Shown here piece after piece: positions 22,056 through 32,524 of a stretch of 64,000 bases of DNA (positions are counted from its first letter, which is position 1; every line of letters begins with the position of its first letter). Origin of the DNA: Mycocentrospora acerina (Eukaryota; Ascomycota; Dothideomycetes; Pleosporales); the NCBI GenBank assembly GCA_022701365.1, contig JAKUHH010000216.1, positions 930,001-994,000 of the forward strand, written 5' to 3'. The notes under the pieces are model-generated. The model was given only the letters and a program-made list of their open reading frames with translations. It was not told where the DNA came from and ran no database searches. A program made the translations under genes and the position numbers.

Positions 22056-23642
22056 ATGGCGCCTATCACGCACGAAAAGGCAGTTGTCGAAGAAAGCGAA
22101 AACTCTTCAGATGCCCAACAAGCAGCCGAAGAGGAGCATGAATTGAAGTTGTTTCAAGCAATCCGACGTTACCCCAATGCTGTATTGTGGTCAATGCTAC
22201 TGTCAACTTGCATTATCATGGAAGGTTACGATATTGTCTTGATATTCTCTTTCTTCGCCCAACCGGCCTTCTCACGCAAATATGGCGAATACGATGCGGC
22301 CAGCAACAAATATCAAATCAGTGCTTCTTGGCAGAATGGACTCGGTAATGCCGTCAGTGTTGGAACAATTATTGGTGCCTTCGCGAATGGCCATTTCACC
22401 CATCGATTCGGCTACCGCCCAGTTCTTCTAGTGTCTCTTAGTTGCATCTGCGCATTCATCGCTATTTCATTCTCTGCCCCAAATTTGCCTGTACTTCTCG
22501 TCGGCCAGTTCCTATGTGGTATACCCTGGGGCGTTTTCGCTACCATGGCGCCCGCATATGCCTCTGAAATATGTCCGACCGCACTACGAGGTTATCTTAC
22601 CGTATACGTCAATCTTTGCTGGGCTTTTGGACAACTCATCTCTGCTGGTGTACAGTCTGCTTTCTCTGGAGGAACGACACAGTGGTCGTACCGTATTCCG
22701 TTCGCAATCCAATGGGCATGGCCTATTCCATTGTTTGCTATACTCTTCTTTGCACCAGAGTCACCATGGCATTATGTTCGAATTGGCGACAATGAAATGG
22801 CCGAGAAAATGGTCACACGACTGAGCTCGCCATCGCAACGACACCTCGCCAAGCACAAGGTGGCTATGATGGTGCATACAAACGAGCTTGAAAAGTCAAT
22901 TGACGAGGATACTTCGTACATGCAATGCTTTAAGGGTATTGACCGGCGTCGTACTGAGATTGCTTGCATGGTTTTCGCTGCTCAGCCCTTCTGCGGCTCG
23001 GCTATGGGAGGTACTCCTACCTACTTCCTCATCCAAGCCGGCCTACCAGTCAGTATTTCGTTCAAGATGTCCATTATCGGCCTCTCTCTTGCTGCAATTG
23101 GCACAATTGTGTCTTGGGTACTTTTGTCGCACTTTGGTCGTCGCACCCTCTATCTCTGGGGCCTTAGTGGACTGAGCATGATTCTTTTCACCGTGGGATT
23201 CATCAGTGTCGGCGCCAGCAAATCAACCATAGGAAATTATGCACAGGCATGTATGATGATTCTTTGGCTTCTATTCTACTACCTCACCGTCGGACCCATC
23301 TGCTACGCTATCGTCGGCGAAATTTCGTCAACCCGGCTTCGAAGCAAGAGCGTATGTCTTGCCCGCATCACTTATTACATCGCCCAGATTATTTGCAATA
23401 TCATAAACCCCTACATGTTAAACCCTACAGCTGGTGACTGGAAGGGAAAAACGGGGTTCTTCTGGGGAGCATGTGGAGGCCTCTTCTTTCTATGGACCTA
23501 CTTTAGACTCCCAGAGACCAAGGGAAGGACCTTTGAGGAGTTGGATATTCTCTTCGCAAACCGAGTTCCGGCGAGAGGCTTTTCGAAGTATCAGGTTGAT
23601 GCATATGCTGAGTTGAATGAAGCATTGACCAAGGAAGGCTGA
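22056..23642 (+). CDS. MFS sugar/H+ symporter, MAL-type alpha-glucoside permease
   Basis: An intron-free 528-residue frame. It has twelve predicted membrane segments, the early motif MEGYDIVLIFSFFAQPAF characteristic of the maltose-permease branch, the loop GHFTHRFGYRPVL, and the sugar-transporter motifs PESPWHYVR after segment 6 and PETKGRTFEELD after segment 12. The acidic N-terminus is cytosolic. MAL-type permeases import maltose, trehalose, turanose or related alpha-glucosides with protons. With an apparently cytosolic GH31 enzyme two genes upstream, import followed by intracellular hydrolysis is the natural reading. The exact sugar cannot be read from sequence. Confidence 0.92.
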   Translation: MAPITHEKAVVEESENSSDAQQAAEEEHELKLFQAIRRYPNAVLWSMLLSTCIIMEGYDIVLIFSFFAQPAFSRKYGEYDAASNKYQISASWQNGLGNAVSVGTIIGAFANGHFTHRFGYRPVLLVSLSCICAFIAISFSAPNLPVLLVGQFLCGIPWGVFATMAPAYASEICPTALRGYLTVYVNLCWAFGQLISAGVQSAFSGGTTQWSYRIPFAIQWAWPIPLFAILFFAPESPWHYVRIGDNEMAEKMVTRLSSPSQRHLAKHKVAMMVHTNELEKSIDEDTSYMQCFKGIDRRRTEIACMVFAAQPFCGSAMGGTPTYFLIQAGLPVSISFKMSIIGLSLAAIGTIVSWVLLSHFGRRTLYLWGLSGLSMILFTVGFISVGASKSTIGNYAQACMMILWLLFYYLTVGPICYAIVGEISSTRLRSKSVCLARITYYIAQIICNIINPYMLNPTAGDWKGKTGFFWGACGGLFFLWTYFRLPETKGRTFEELDILFANRVPARGFSKYQVDAYAELNEALTKEG

Positions 23643-25218
23643 ACACTGTGTTGCTTGGTCAAGCTGGGGTACTATTCTTGACCCATACAAGAATTTTGAT
23701 CGTTTTTGACGATAAATATTTTTGGGTTAAGTGGTCCGGCAAGTGAAAGATCAATTTTTTTGATTTTTATTCATATTTCTCGGTGGGAAAGTTGTCAACA
23801 GATATTAGCTGCGCACATATATGGAACCGTAAGGAGCATTTACAAATTTTATTTCCTTCCCCTTTGATCCTCGCTGGCTTGTGCTACTATTTATATTCAT
23901 GTATTTACAATATTATATTACACCATTATGGATGGGACGAAGGTGAAGCTGCTACACAAAGAGTAGTTTAGAAATGATCTGTTGCAATAACATAAACTGG
24001 GCACGATGCCGGCTTACGAAGATTAATAAATCTTCTACCCTTCATCCCTGCGGATAGATATAAACGCGATAAGTGCTACCTGAACTTCATTTCCCATCCG
24101 CATTTGCCACCAAAATAGCAACAATACTCTACCTAATAAGCCATCTACTGCTCCACCTATATTAAGAAGAGAAGATTGACTCTCAATTCTGTACTACCTC
24201 ACGCTTCATCTCTCACGGCGGCTTCGTCGAACCCATCTGCAATATTTATTTACTATACCTGATTGCTCGATCAAGTTGCTAAAATTGACGCTGAACAACA
24301 GGTTAGGTCTGTATATCATGCTGTAGGGGCATGAGAGTGCTGATTGCAAGTGGGAAATTTCTGGTGCGGGGAGTATTGAGTCTCTATAGACCTGAAAGCC
24401 ACAGCATAGTGGTGAAGCAGATAATCACGTTGTTGTCGAGGCGGAACGCGACTAGGTTATGTGAGATATTGAAGGTGTTGGAAGAGGAGTTTGGGAGGGA
24501 TTTAAGCGGGGAATGGGTGGGTGTGAAGACAAATCCAATAGGCACCACGACTCAAAAGTTTTGTTGCTATGATATACAACATACAAAACATTGGGAAATA
24601 ACCTTCTATGCAAAATGTAGATGGAATGTGCACGATCTCGTTATAATGGCATAAAAACTTCAACTTTAATTCACACACCCTCAAGCTGTGGTATGTTTTT
24701 GCTGCAGTTAATTACATATATCTCTAACAAGACGGAATTACTTAAATTTTGATCATGGTCAGATTGCGTATCTGGACTGATTCGACCATGTACAAGGAAT
24801 TAGGCTAACTCGACAAAAAAGCAATAAACTAACTAAGCTTTTTCATGACGGAACTACGTCATGCGGCTGCGCTAAAGCTTTGGGGAGCCGGGCATAGACG
24901 TTTGAGATGTAGCTTGCCGATACGCATCATGCGACCTACACCCGCTTTGCCCGATTCCTCTTATGATGGGTTTTCAAGCCATCTTATTGGGAAAGATTTT
25001 ACAATGTAACGTCTCTGCTACAACGTATATCAAATTTCAGAGGTGTGTATCAATGATAAAACTCCAACAGCATGATTTGCGTAACTACTGTTATCTGAAT
25101 ATACTTCTGCTAATACCCAAACTTCATGTAATCAGCCTTTATAAATAACACTTCTGTTTCTTCTCTGATCAAATCACAACATTCAACCCAGGCTTTTCCA
25201 GTTTGAGCATCGAGAAAG
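23643..25218. other. AT-rich intergenic stretch
   Basis: About 1.6 kb clearly richer in A+T than the preceding 20 kb. It holds one doubtful ORF (24331-24654). The element GGGGAGCCGGGCAT at 24889-24902 resembles GGGGAGCCCTGGCAT at 27299-27313. No transposon signature is seen. Confidence 0.5.
24331..24654 (+). CDS. Doubtful small ORF, possible remnant
   Basis: 107 residues in an AT-rich region. The centre (LLSRRNATRLCEILKVLEEEFG) is amphipathic and protein-like, while the rest is not. There is no signal peptide, no known domain and no neighbouring exon that extends it convincingly. It may be chance or a gene fragment. Confidence 0.2.
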   Translation: MRVLIASGKFLVRGVLSLYRPESHSIVVKQIITLLSRRNATRLCEILKVLEEEFGRDLSGEWVGVKTNPIGTTTQKFCCYDIQHTKHWEITFYAKCRWNVHDLVIMA

Positions 25219-27016
25219 TCACAATTTTTCTAAAACTGCTCTACAAACATTCAAAACGTCGTAATCAAAGTTCCATTTATGAAACTCTGCTTGGTTTTCT
25301 ATAGAAGTTCATAGTGTTAGCTTGTATTTAAACATGTAATGAGAAGACAAATAAGGAGAAGTTTGAGTTTTCTCTCAAGAATATGTTAGATGGGACTTAC
25401 TCGGAACCGGACCATTCACATACTGTTGAGCCTCAGTCTCTATTCGTGCGGCTTGATCCTGTCCAGCATTGGAGAAGACTTGCATCGCGGCGGCTCTATC
25501 TCGGCGAGTGTTTTGAACAAGTTCAAGTCGACTCGGGATATCTTCGAGGCTGTTGACGTTTGCAAGAAAAACGCTCAGGGCGCCAGCGTCCTCTATGCCC
25601 TGGTTCGCGCCCTGTCCTTGATCTTTTAACAGAAAATTCGACATTAGCGTTGAGGGGTTATTTGAGATCGAAGATACGAACGTGGAAGCATAGGATGCGC
25701 CGCATCTCCTATAAGAATAACCTTTCCTTTCGTCCATTGCTTGATAGGAGAACGATAGACAAGTTTCCAAAGTTTAGGATCCTCTGCGATGCTAGGGGAA
25801 ACAGTCGTCAGTTATGTGAGCTGCTAGACAAACGCCAGATTTTGCTTGGTTTTACCGGCAGATTTCAACCAACGATGGATGGAAGCCCGAGAATGTGTCG
25901 AGTAAATCTTGAATGGTTCCACTTGCATCCCAACCTTTACGAATATGTCAATATCTGTCTGAATCTTCTGTGCTTACTGTTCTCATTCTATCACTTACTC
26001 TCCCCTTCAACCCTATCCTCCTTAGCTGGATGCAGGCCTACAAAGTTTTGAATTTCCCCACTATGTTCTGTTAGCAGATGATTGTTTTTGTATGAAAATA
26101 CGTTAGAAGCCCTACTTTCGACAAGGATACCAAACTAGTCTTCGGTCAGAGCCAGCAGCTACATGAAATGTGGTTCTAGCTTCCTCAAACAGCGGTCTAG
26201 TGATAGGATTTTGGCGTAGTTTTTCCGTAGGGATCAGGAATCTGTACGCACATTCTCCTATCTCGGTTCCAGGTATACTGGAGCCCAGAACGGATTTGGC
26301 TACAATTGACTGAGAGAATTAGCCCACGAGTAGTATAATGTAAATTGGTAGGACAATAACGAACATGAACGCCATCCGCCCCAATAATGATGTCTTTGTG
26401 AACAATAACGCCATTTTCGAGTTTTAGAATACCATTCGCGCAGTCGACTTCAGTCACTGTTATTGAAAGATTTATGGTAGCACCGCGAGACGTTTCTGAT
26501 GATTCAAGAGCAAGACGCCTGAGCTCATTGTGCAAATCAACTCGGTGGGAAAAGAACCAAGGTGATTTGAATTGCTCTTCAAAATCATCGTAGCTTCCTC
26601 GGTAGATCTCTGTCATGGTCTCTGCATTATACTGTACTCCCTGATTTCATGTCAATGATTGAAAAGCGTATTAGCTCTGAGATAGCCTTGTTTCTGTTAC
26701 TATACCTCTTGCACTTTCATTAATCTGGCAGCATTGACATCGAAGCCAAGTGCCTTCAGTACCGGTCCCGCATTGGGCCCTACGTTGATAGCAGCACCGG
26801 CTTCGTTACTGAAACTAGATCGCTCAAACAGCTTGACTTGGTGTTAAAAGCTGACTACAACATCTGCAAGTAGTGTGGAGTGAAGTTCACCTCAACATTG
26901 TGACCCAGGCGAGTCAGTACAGCGGCAGCAGTCAAGCCAGCAACACCAGCACCAACAATCCCAATATTCAAAACTAACCCGCTGCCATTATCGAAATAAT
27001 TGGTTTGGGCGCTCAT
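25219..27016 (-). CDS. FAD-dependent aromatic monooxygenase, salicylate-hydroxylase-like
   Basis: Nine exons on the reverse strand: 26891-27016, 26706-26831, 26365-26640, 26116-26309, 25999-26060, 25856-25934, 25682-25791, 25401-25622 and 25219-25298. They total 1275 nt and 424 residues, with every phase matching. The Rossmann motif GIVGAGVAGLTAA lies near residue 19; IIGADGVHS is the mid-protein DG motif; VILIGDAAHPMLP is the FAD-ribose GD motif, followed by QGQGANQGIEDA. This is the class A flavoprotein monooxygenase pattern seen in salicylate and 3-hydroxybenzoate hydroxylases. Such enzymes use NAD(P)H and O2 to hydroxylate a phenolic ring. The protein ends about 30 residues after VNGPVP, as usual for the family. 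Several donors are weak (GTTCGT twice, GTAGGG), yet each is needed for the protein to be continuous. A ring-cleaving dioxygenase lies 2.5 kb away. Confidence 0.9.
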
Positions 27017-27705
27017 TTTTGTTTTGCAAAGGCGATGCTTGCAAACTGGCAACGCAATAAATAACGTGAATAAGCGATGCTTTACGTAGTACAAATTTCG
27101 GGCGTAGTTTAGTTATGACTAAAGGTGTATGTACGGCTAAAACTTAATGCGGAAGCTCTAAGAAGATCAGCAGAGACGGGGCCGAACTTCTTTTTTGAGT
27201 TCAGACTTCGAGGCTAAATTCTCTGTAAAGAATAACAATAGAACTCAGTTCATCGTTACGGAGGCCTAGCCAGCATCCGATCCGGTCGGATAAATGTGGG
27301 GAGCCCTGGCATCAATTTAAGTAGACCCGGCAAATTAAGACGGCAATGCATCCTATTCCGATCATCTTTCTTTAGCAGTACGAAGGCTGAAGTGACCAAA
27401 TCTGATAATTTACGCGGAACAATCGCAGATTGAAACGGTTTAAATCATCATAAGATAGTCACAGATTAATTCTTCTTTGGTCAATTGGGCGTATATCTTG
27501 GTTCTTGAAATCCTTTTCAATGTATTGTTTGTTTCAAATCAATTCAAAGCCTTTGCAAACTTGCGCCAGGACATAGTATATGTTTATATATACTAGTCAA
27601 GGATGGAGACTAGAATATATTGAAGAAGAAAGACTTGTAGATCTAGAGAGAGAAAATTGAAAACTAATAACTATATGTAATAGATGACACAAATATCGAG
27701 AAAGT
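27017..27705. promoter_or_regulatory. Monooxygenase promoter with a TCCGA/TCGGA inverted repeat
   Basis: Positions 27275-27291 read ATCCGA-TCCGG-TCGGAT, a perfect 6-base inverted repeat with a 5-base spacer, 259 bases upstream of the monooxygenase start. Paired CGG-like half sites are what fungal Zn2Cys6 dimers bind. The flanking sequence is AT-rich and holds no other feature I can support. Confidence 0.45.
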
Positions 27706-29270
27706 TCAAAATATGTCACGTCGAAACTGTCGCACCCCATAGATGAGCCCGGCTATGGTAGCCACCCCAAGTGTGGCGCCCACTCCCTTAATAATGTATT
27801 CGACCTTTGTAAAGAAATCGATTCGCTCGCCGCGAAGCTCTGGTTTGAGTGGTGCAATTAGATTCTTGTAACTAGATCTAATCTCTTCCACACTGCTCAA
27901 TGGGGGTGATAGTCTTTGGCGAACACTGACCAAAGGATGAGAGAAGCTGGATGATGAGAATAGTGTGAGTGAAGAGGGCTGCATATTACGATTTTCAATC
28001 TCTATTCATACAATCTTTCAGCTTGTATATCATAGCTAGAGTTGGGGGACTTACGAGGCAAAGCCATAGGATATATGAACCCGGAAGATATAGTCCTCAT
28101 GAAGAGCCAATTTTTGGAAAATTCAGATAATTCATCTGAACCTGATCCTAGGATCGCTAGCTGTTGAACTGGAGTGTGCAAACTGATGATAGCATCCATC
28201 GCCCTCTCGAGAGATTGAAACGGGATCACGAGAAGAGAAGCTGTTTCTTTAGCAGATTGAAGGTGGACCTCAAAATCAGCACTCCAAGAGTCCTCAAGTG
28301 TTTTATCCAAAATCATGACCCTGGGTTTGGTCATCTTCCATTGTTGGTCTCGAGATAGATCCACTTCAAGGAGGACCTGCTCTAAGATCTCTATTTCCTC
28401 TTTACGCACAAACACCGCATGTAGTCGATCTATCGGAAAAACTTGCCAAGACGACATATAACTGACTTCTTCAACTAAATTGTGCCATGTCTTCTTCCCT
28501 TCCGTAATTATCGCAAGATTCAATGCTATCGAGGTATCATAGAACTGTGTCTTCGATGATACAAGAAGAGAATTATAACATTTTGGAGACTTGTCTAGTT
28601 TCAACTGGTCAGTGTGACTGATTCAGGATATGATCAGATATTGATCAATAGGAGTATCAATGTTTTACCATATATCTTGACAATGTTAACGCTGCTGATA
28701 TCCAAGTCTGAGGCTTCAAATCCTGGTACGAGGAAGATGCAATCCGGATCAAGATACTTGGGCCATAGTCGCAAAAGCAGAGAGATCAACTCATCATCTG
28801 TTCCTGCTACAGTAGCAAGCACCGTCACATTTCCAGCGGCAATAGATGCGGCCAGAGGAGCGAGCAAGTATCTCGTGGGATTCCCCGGGCCCATGATAAT
28901 TAAGCTAACCCCAGCAGGTTGATCTGTAGTTTCAAGCCCACCTAGATGGGTGGACTTACCGTGTTTTCTGGTCGGAAGATTGGGAATATTAGAGATGTGT
29001 TGGCTGATATCGCCTACCAACAAGGCCAGCTCTTTCTCATATGCCAAGTTGTATCTCGTGGCTGATTTGATCAGTAAGTCTGCCACTCATCAATCTCAAC
29101 TCGATACCATACTTACAGTCAGAAGAGCATAGTATTAATTCGTCTCTATTTTCCATTAAAAATTTATAGAGGTTATGGAGCTGCTTGAGTCGCCATCTCT
29201 CATCGCCACGTGTGTAATTGCACTGCCACGACAGGCGTGCAGCTGCCAAAGCCTCAGATAATTTAGCCAT
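27706..29270 (-). CDS. ALDH3-like protein with C-terminal membrane anchor, probably catalytically inactive
   Basis: Exons 29117-29270, 28669-29061, 28055-28594 and 27706-28001 give 460 residues in consistent phase. The N-terminal half follows ALDH3 enzymes: ALAAARLSWQ, then EKELALLVGDISQHISNIPNL, then QPAGVSLIIMGPGNP and LAASIAAGNVTVLA, the coenzyme-binding fold. The second half is divergent. Where active enzymes have GQxC followed by PD, this protein has SSWQVFPIDR, with Phe in place of the catalytic Cys. A C-terminal hydrophobic helix (GVGATLGVATIAGLIYGVR) just before the end recalls membrane-bound fatty-aldehyde dehydrogenases. The start is uncertain: M at 29270 is conservative, and a short upstream exon around 29360-29443 (with IPDIDT) may belong but could not be joined in phase. 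It lies between the monooxygenase and dioxygenase genes and is divergent from the latter. Confidence 0.7.
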
Positions 29271-29578
29271 GCACAAGGATCTTTTGAATATATTGAACGA
29301 GTTGCGATATATGTCATATAAGCAATTTTTGCTGTGCAGATTAAACAATAGACTGCAAGGCCAAAGTACTCCATACCCGTGTCTATGTCCGGGATTTGCA
29401 TAGTCGGCCCCACCCTACCCGAGACCAAGCAGATCGATTCCACGGACTTCGTCTACATTTACCACAAACGGTCTACTAGATCTTAATGAGTCAATGTCTT
29501 CTGCATATTAATGCTAAATCGATCCTTAGAAAATCTGCTGTTTCTTTTAGCCTTGGGAACAAATCCTGGTTTATTATT

Positions 29579-30587
29579 ATGGAAAATAATCATCTTACTC
29601 CGGCAGCCTTCTGGTCACATGGATCTCCTCTGATGTGCTGCAAAGATTCGAAATCGTCTGATTACTGGACCAAGGTAACCAGATAGTGACTCAATTTCGA
29701 TCATCATGCGTTTCTAAAAGTTGGCAATAGTTTGGACAAGAGGCAAGAACTCACGGAGTCAAAGCTGTAGTTTTTGTCGGTGCGCACTGGGAGGAGCTTG
29801 ACGATCGTATCCGAGTTGCAACCAAGGAGAACCCTAGTATCGTGCAAATGGACATGGTGCCACGGCATTATTGGGAAAATTATCCTATAAATACCGATGT
29901 CGGACTGGCCAGGAAGATTGTCAAACTCTTGCGTGGTTCTGGGTTTCACGATGTCGAAGAGGATCCAGGTTTCGACTGGCACGACGATGTTATCACTCCA
30001 GCACGATGGATGTTTCCCGATGGAACACCACCAGCGACCGTTGTGAGCTTGAATGCCAGGTATAATCCTGTGTTCCATGTCAAAATTGGGAGAGCATTGA
30101 GATCACTGCGCAAAGAAGGTGTCTTGCTGTGTGGAACAGGAGGGGCTGTACACAACCTTTATAGGAACAATTGGTATCCAGTATTGACGAAAGGTGACAA
30201 CTTCCAAGAGGGTCGAATACCAGCATTGTGGGCAACTGAGTTTGAAAAGTCCGTCAGCGACGTAATCGCATATAACAAGGTAATCATCTTCAACCCAACT
30301 TCATCACCATATATATACTCTTCAAATTGCTAATTTCTAATGAATTTCTGCCGAATCAGGGTGCACTGCTAGCCGGAGCATTGGTTCGATTGACTAAGAG
30401 TCCTAGATACAAGGATGCGCATCCCACTGATGATCATTTCTTTCCTCTCCTTGTCATCGCAGGCGCTGTGGTTGAAGATGACACCTACGGTGAGAAATGC
30501 GCTCAAACATGGGAGCTCCAACACATGTGCAATAATCAATTCGTTTGGGGAAACTGGGGCAAGCCGTTGGCCGTTCGAGACATCTAG
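29579..30587 (+). CDS. LigB/DODA-type extradiol aromatic ring-opening dioxygenase
   Basis: Three exons: 29579-29674, 29731-30279 and 30360-30587, giving 290 residues, the usual size for this family. The opening PAAFWSHGSPLM carries the first metal-ligand His; VVFVGAHWEE, FDWHDDVITPARWMFPD and the C-terminal DDHFFPLLVIAGA carry the other conserved His positions of class III extradiol dioxygenases, which use a non-haem divalent metal, usually Fe(II). The family includes 4,5-DOPA dioxygenases and LigB-like catechol-cleaving enzymes. The substrate is probably a catechol, possibly the product of the nearby monooxygenase (inference). An in-frame ATG at 29486 upstream exists, but MENNHLTPAAFWSHG is the family-like start. 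It is transcribed away from the ALDH-like gene with 308 bases between start codons. Confidence 0.9.
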
Positions 30588-31285
30588 CTGTATTCATAGC
30601 TGCAATATGATTAAGTTAAAGTAAAGCGATTTTTGCCATTCCGGTATTATCTACTGTTTACCGTGTTGTCTCGTGCTAACGGTCGCCAGCGCTCCGGTTG
30701 GCATGCGTATGGGCGCATTTGATCTCATTGACGCCAGCGCAAACCACCAACATCAATATTTGCCAAATTCCAATTATATATCGTTCAAAAAAAGACTCAG
30801 AAAAGTGACCTAGAATAATTTATCAGTACTCTCCTAAATTCATTCCCTGCAATGTGACATGTTGCAATCATGCGCACATGTATATTCATGATAATAAGAT
30901 GAGAGGGGTATTGACGAATAGGCACAAAATTTTGTGCAAAGCTCGTACACTATAATAGGTGGAAATAGAGGTAACAAAAAGGAATTTGGAAGGTATTCAG
31001 ATAATGAGAGTTTCTAGGTAGGATTGATTTTCAAGTGTACATCAGTCTTGCAAGATAGTGTAGGGCAGTGGCTGAAATGTGGCAAGTTTGCGTACAAAGT
31101 AAGTTCTAAAGTCTACGAAAAAGTATTCAAAATCGACCGAATGATAGGTCCTATCTTGGAAACTGCCTTCATGCTTAAACTTTCGTCAAATCGTCTTCAC
31201 AACGCCGCTGCTCATATAAATTCCCTGCGAAACAAATTTCAAACTACTCGCCCTCACGATCTTGCTCAATCTTCTGAGCATCATT
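30588..31285. other. AT-rich intergenic region, nothing supported
   Basis: 3' flank of the dioxygenase and 3' flank of the next reverse-strand gene. The ORF at 31024-31299 has no family resemblance and runs antisense into the neighbouring exon. Confidence 0.55.
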
Positions 31286-31992
31286 TCAACTCAACCTGAT
31301 ATCGCTCTTCCCCTTCCAGTACCTCTCTTCAACCAACTCTTTCGCCAAAGTCTTGGCCCTACTCATCATTCCCCCCTCTAGACACTCAACAACCATTGTC
31401 TTGATCCCACCATAGCTCTCAAATCTGCCCACCCAAACATCCTGCCACTTTGGATTCGAGTAAGCGTCTCCAGCCGTGATTTTCAGGTGCCAAGAGCCGT
31501 CGTATCCGATGAGGAAACCGGCGATGTGATCAAACCCGAAGACCTTGACGGATTGATGGTGCTCGAACGTCCCGACCTAGATTATCAGCGAATGTGGTGG
31601 AAAGCATAGGAAGGTAAACGTGCAAATACCTCCAGCCCTTTGCGCCAAATGACAAGTTGCTTGTCACATTTAAGTATGGCTTTGAAGCTATTGACTGTGG
31701 GGCTGAGAAAGGATTCTAGCGTTGCGGGTGAGACGTTGTATAGTGTTGTGACGACAGCGTCTTGGAGACTAATTGGATTGGCTTGCTTAGCATGTTTTCC
31801 GAGGTCGATGATGTGAGCATGCGAGGCTGGACCATTGGCGGGTAGATCTACAAAGTCGTTAGTGAACGAGTTCTGGCTTGAATCGCTTCCGACGGAGGTG
31901 GACCTGAGGTACAGCAGTCTGTCACTATCAATATCCATAGGCGCTGGTTGTGTGTCTGCAACGGTGACGATGGGTTGTGCAAGAGCGGCCAT
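31286..31992 (-). CDS. Unknown protein A of a tandem paralogous pair
   Basis: Two exons, 31630-31992 and 31286-31576, with a 53-nt phase-0 intron, giving 217 residues. I do not recognise the family. Visible features are an N-terminus starting MAALAQPIVTVADTQPAP, a conserved block SLQDAVVTTLYNVSPATLESF followed by SFKAI and QLVIWRKG just before the splice, and a second exon that reads like beta structure (VKVFGFDHIAGFLIGYDGSWHLKI). There is no membrane segment and no clear signal peptide. The same block, the same splice phase and the same position relative to the intron occur in the next gene, so the two arose by duplication. It looks cytosolic; no function is assigned. Confidence 0.7.
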
Positions 31993-32524
31993 AGCGAGAA
32001 TATCTGAACTGAGAGTTGATGAGAGGAAAAATGACTACAGCTCTAGAATAAATATGCATGGTATTCTCTCCACTGTCTTATGCGGTGCACTTGCCTATAG
32101 TAAAGAGGTGATCTGTGCTGCTGGTGAAGTGAACGTGAAGAGTGAACGTGTGAGATGAAAGAGAATTTGAGAAATATCAGGACAAACTCGTTAGATTTCG
32201 CTTTTGATCAGATGTCCATTTTCAATGACATAGGTGGCAAGTGAAGGCAACTCGTAGTGAGAAACAGACATGAATATTGTAAATACTCGTCACAAGAGTG
32301 GCGTCACTATGGGCTTTAGAGAAAGTTGCGACCTTTGATTAAGAAGAGATAAAGAGATACGAGGTGGATTTGACGTTCGCCTTCTTGTAACAAAGGTAGG
32401 ACTCGCGTAACAATTCTTACTGTCCATTCCCCAAGTATCCATTGCGAGTCTCTGAAATCCCTACGCAAATACATCTGCGAGACCAAAAAGACGTGCCAGT
32501 CCCGGTGTATCATCCATCTAGCCA
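31993..32524. other. Intergenic region between the paralogues
   Basis: Promoter of protein A and 3' flank of protein B. A reverse ORF at 32316-32525 abuts the stop of protein B but has no resemblance to the tail of protein A. Nothing else is seen. Confidence 0.5.

Noticed and set aside
28924..28959. 36-nt GTAAGT..ACAG segment inside the ALDH-like gene, a possible intron
   Set aside because: It is too short for a fungal intron, stays in frame, and its translation (THLGGLETTD) fits the family loop before PAGVSLII.
30588..31299. Forward ORF after the dioxygenase
   Set aside because: It is AT-driven, overlaps antisense the end of the next gene, and shows no resemblance to known proteins.
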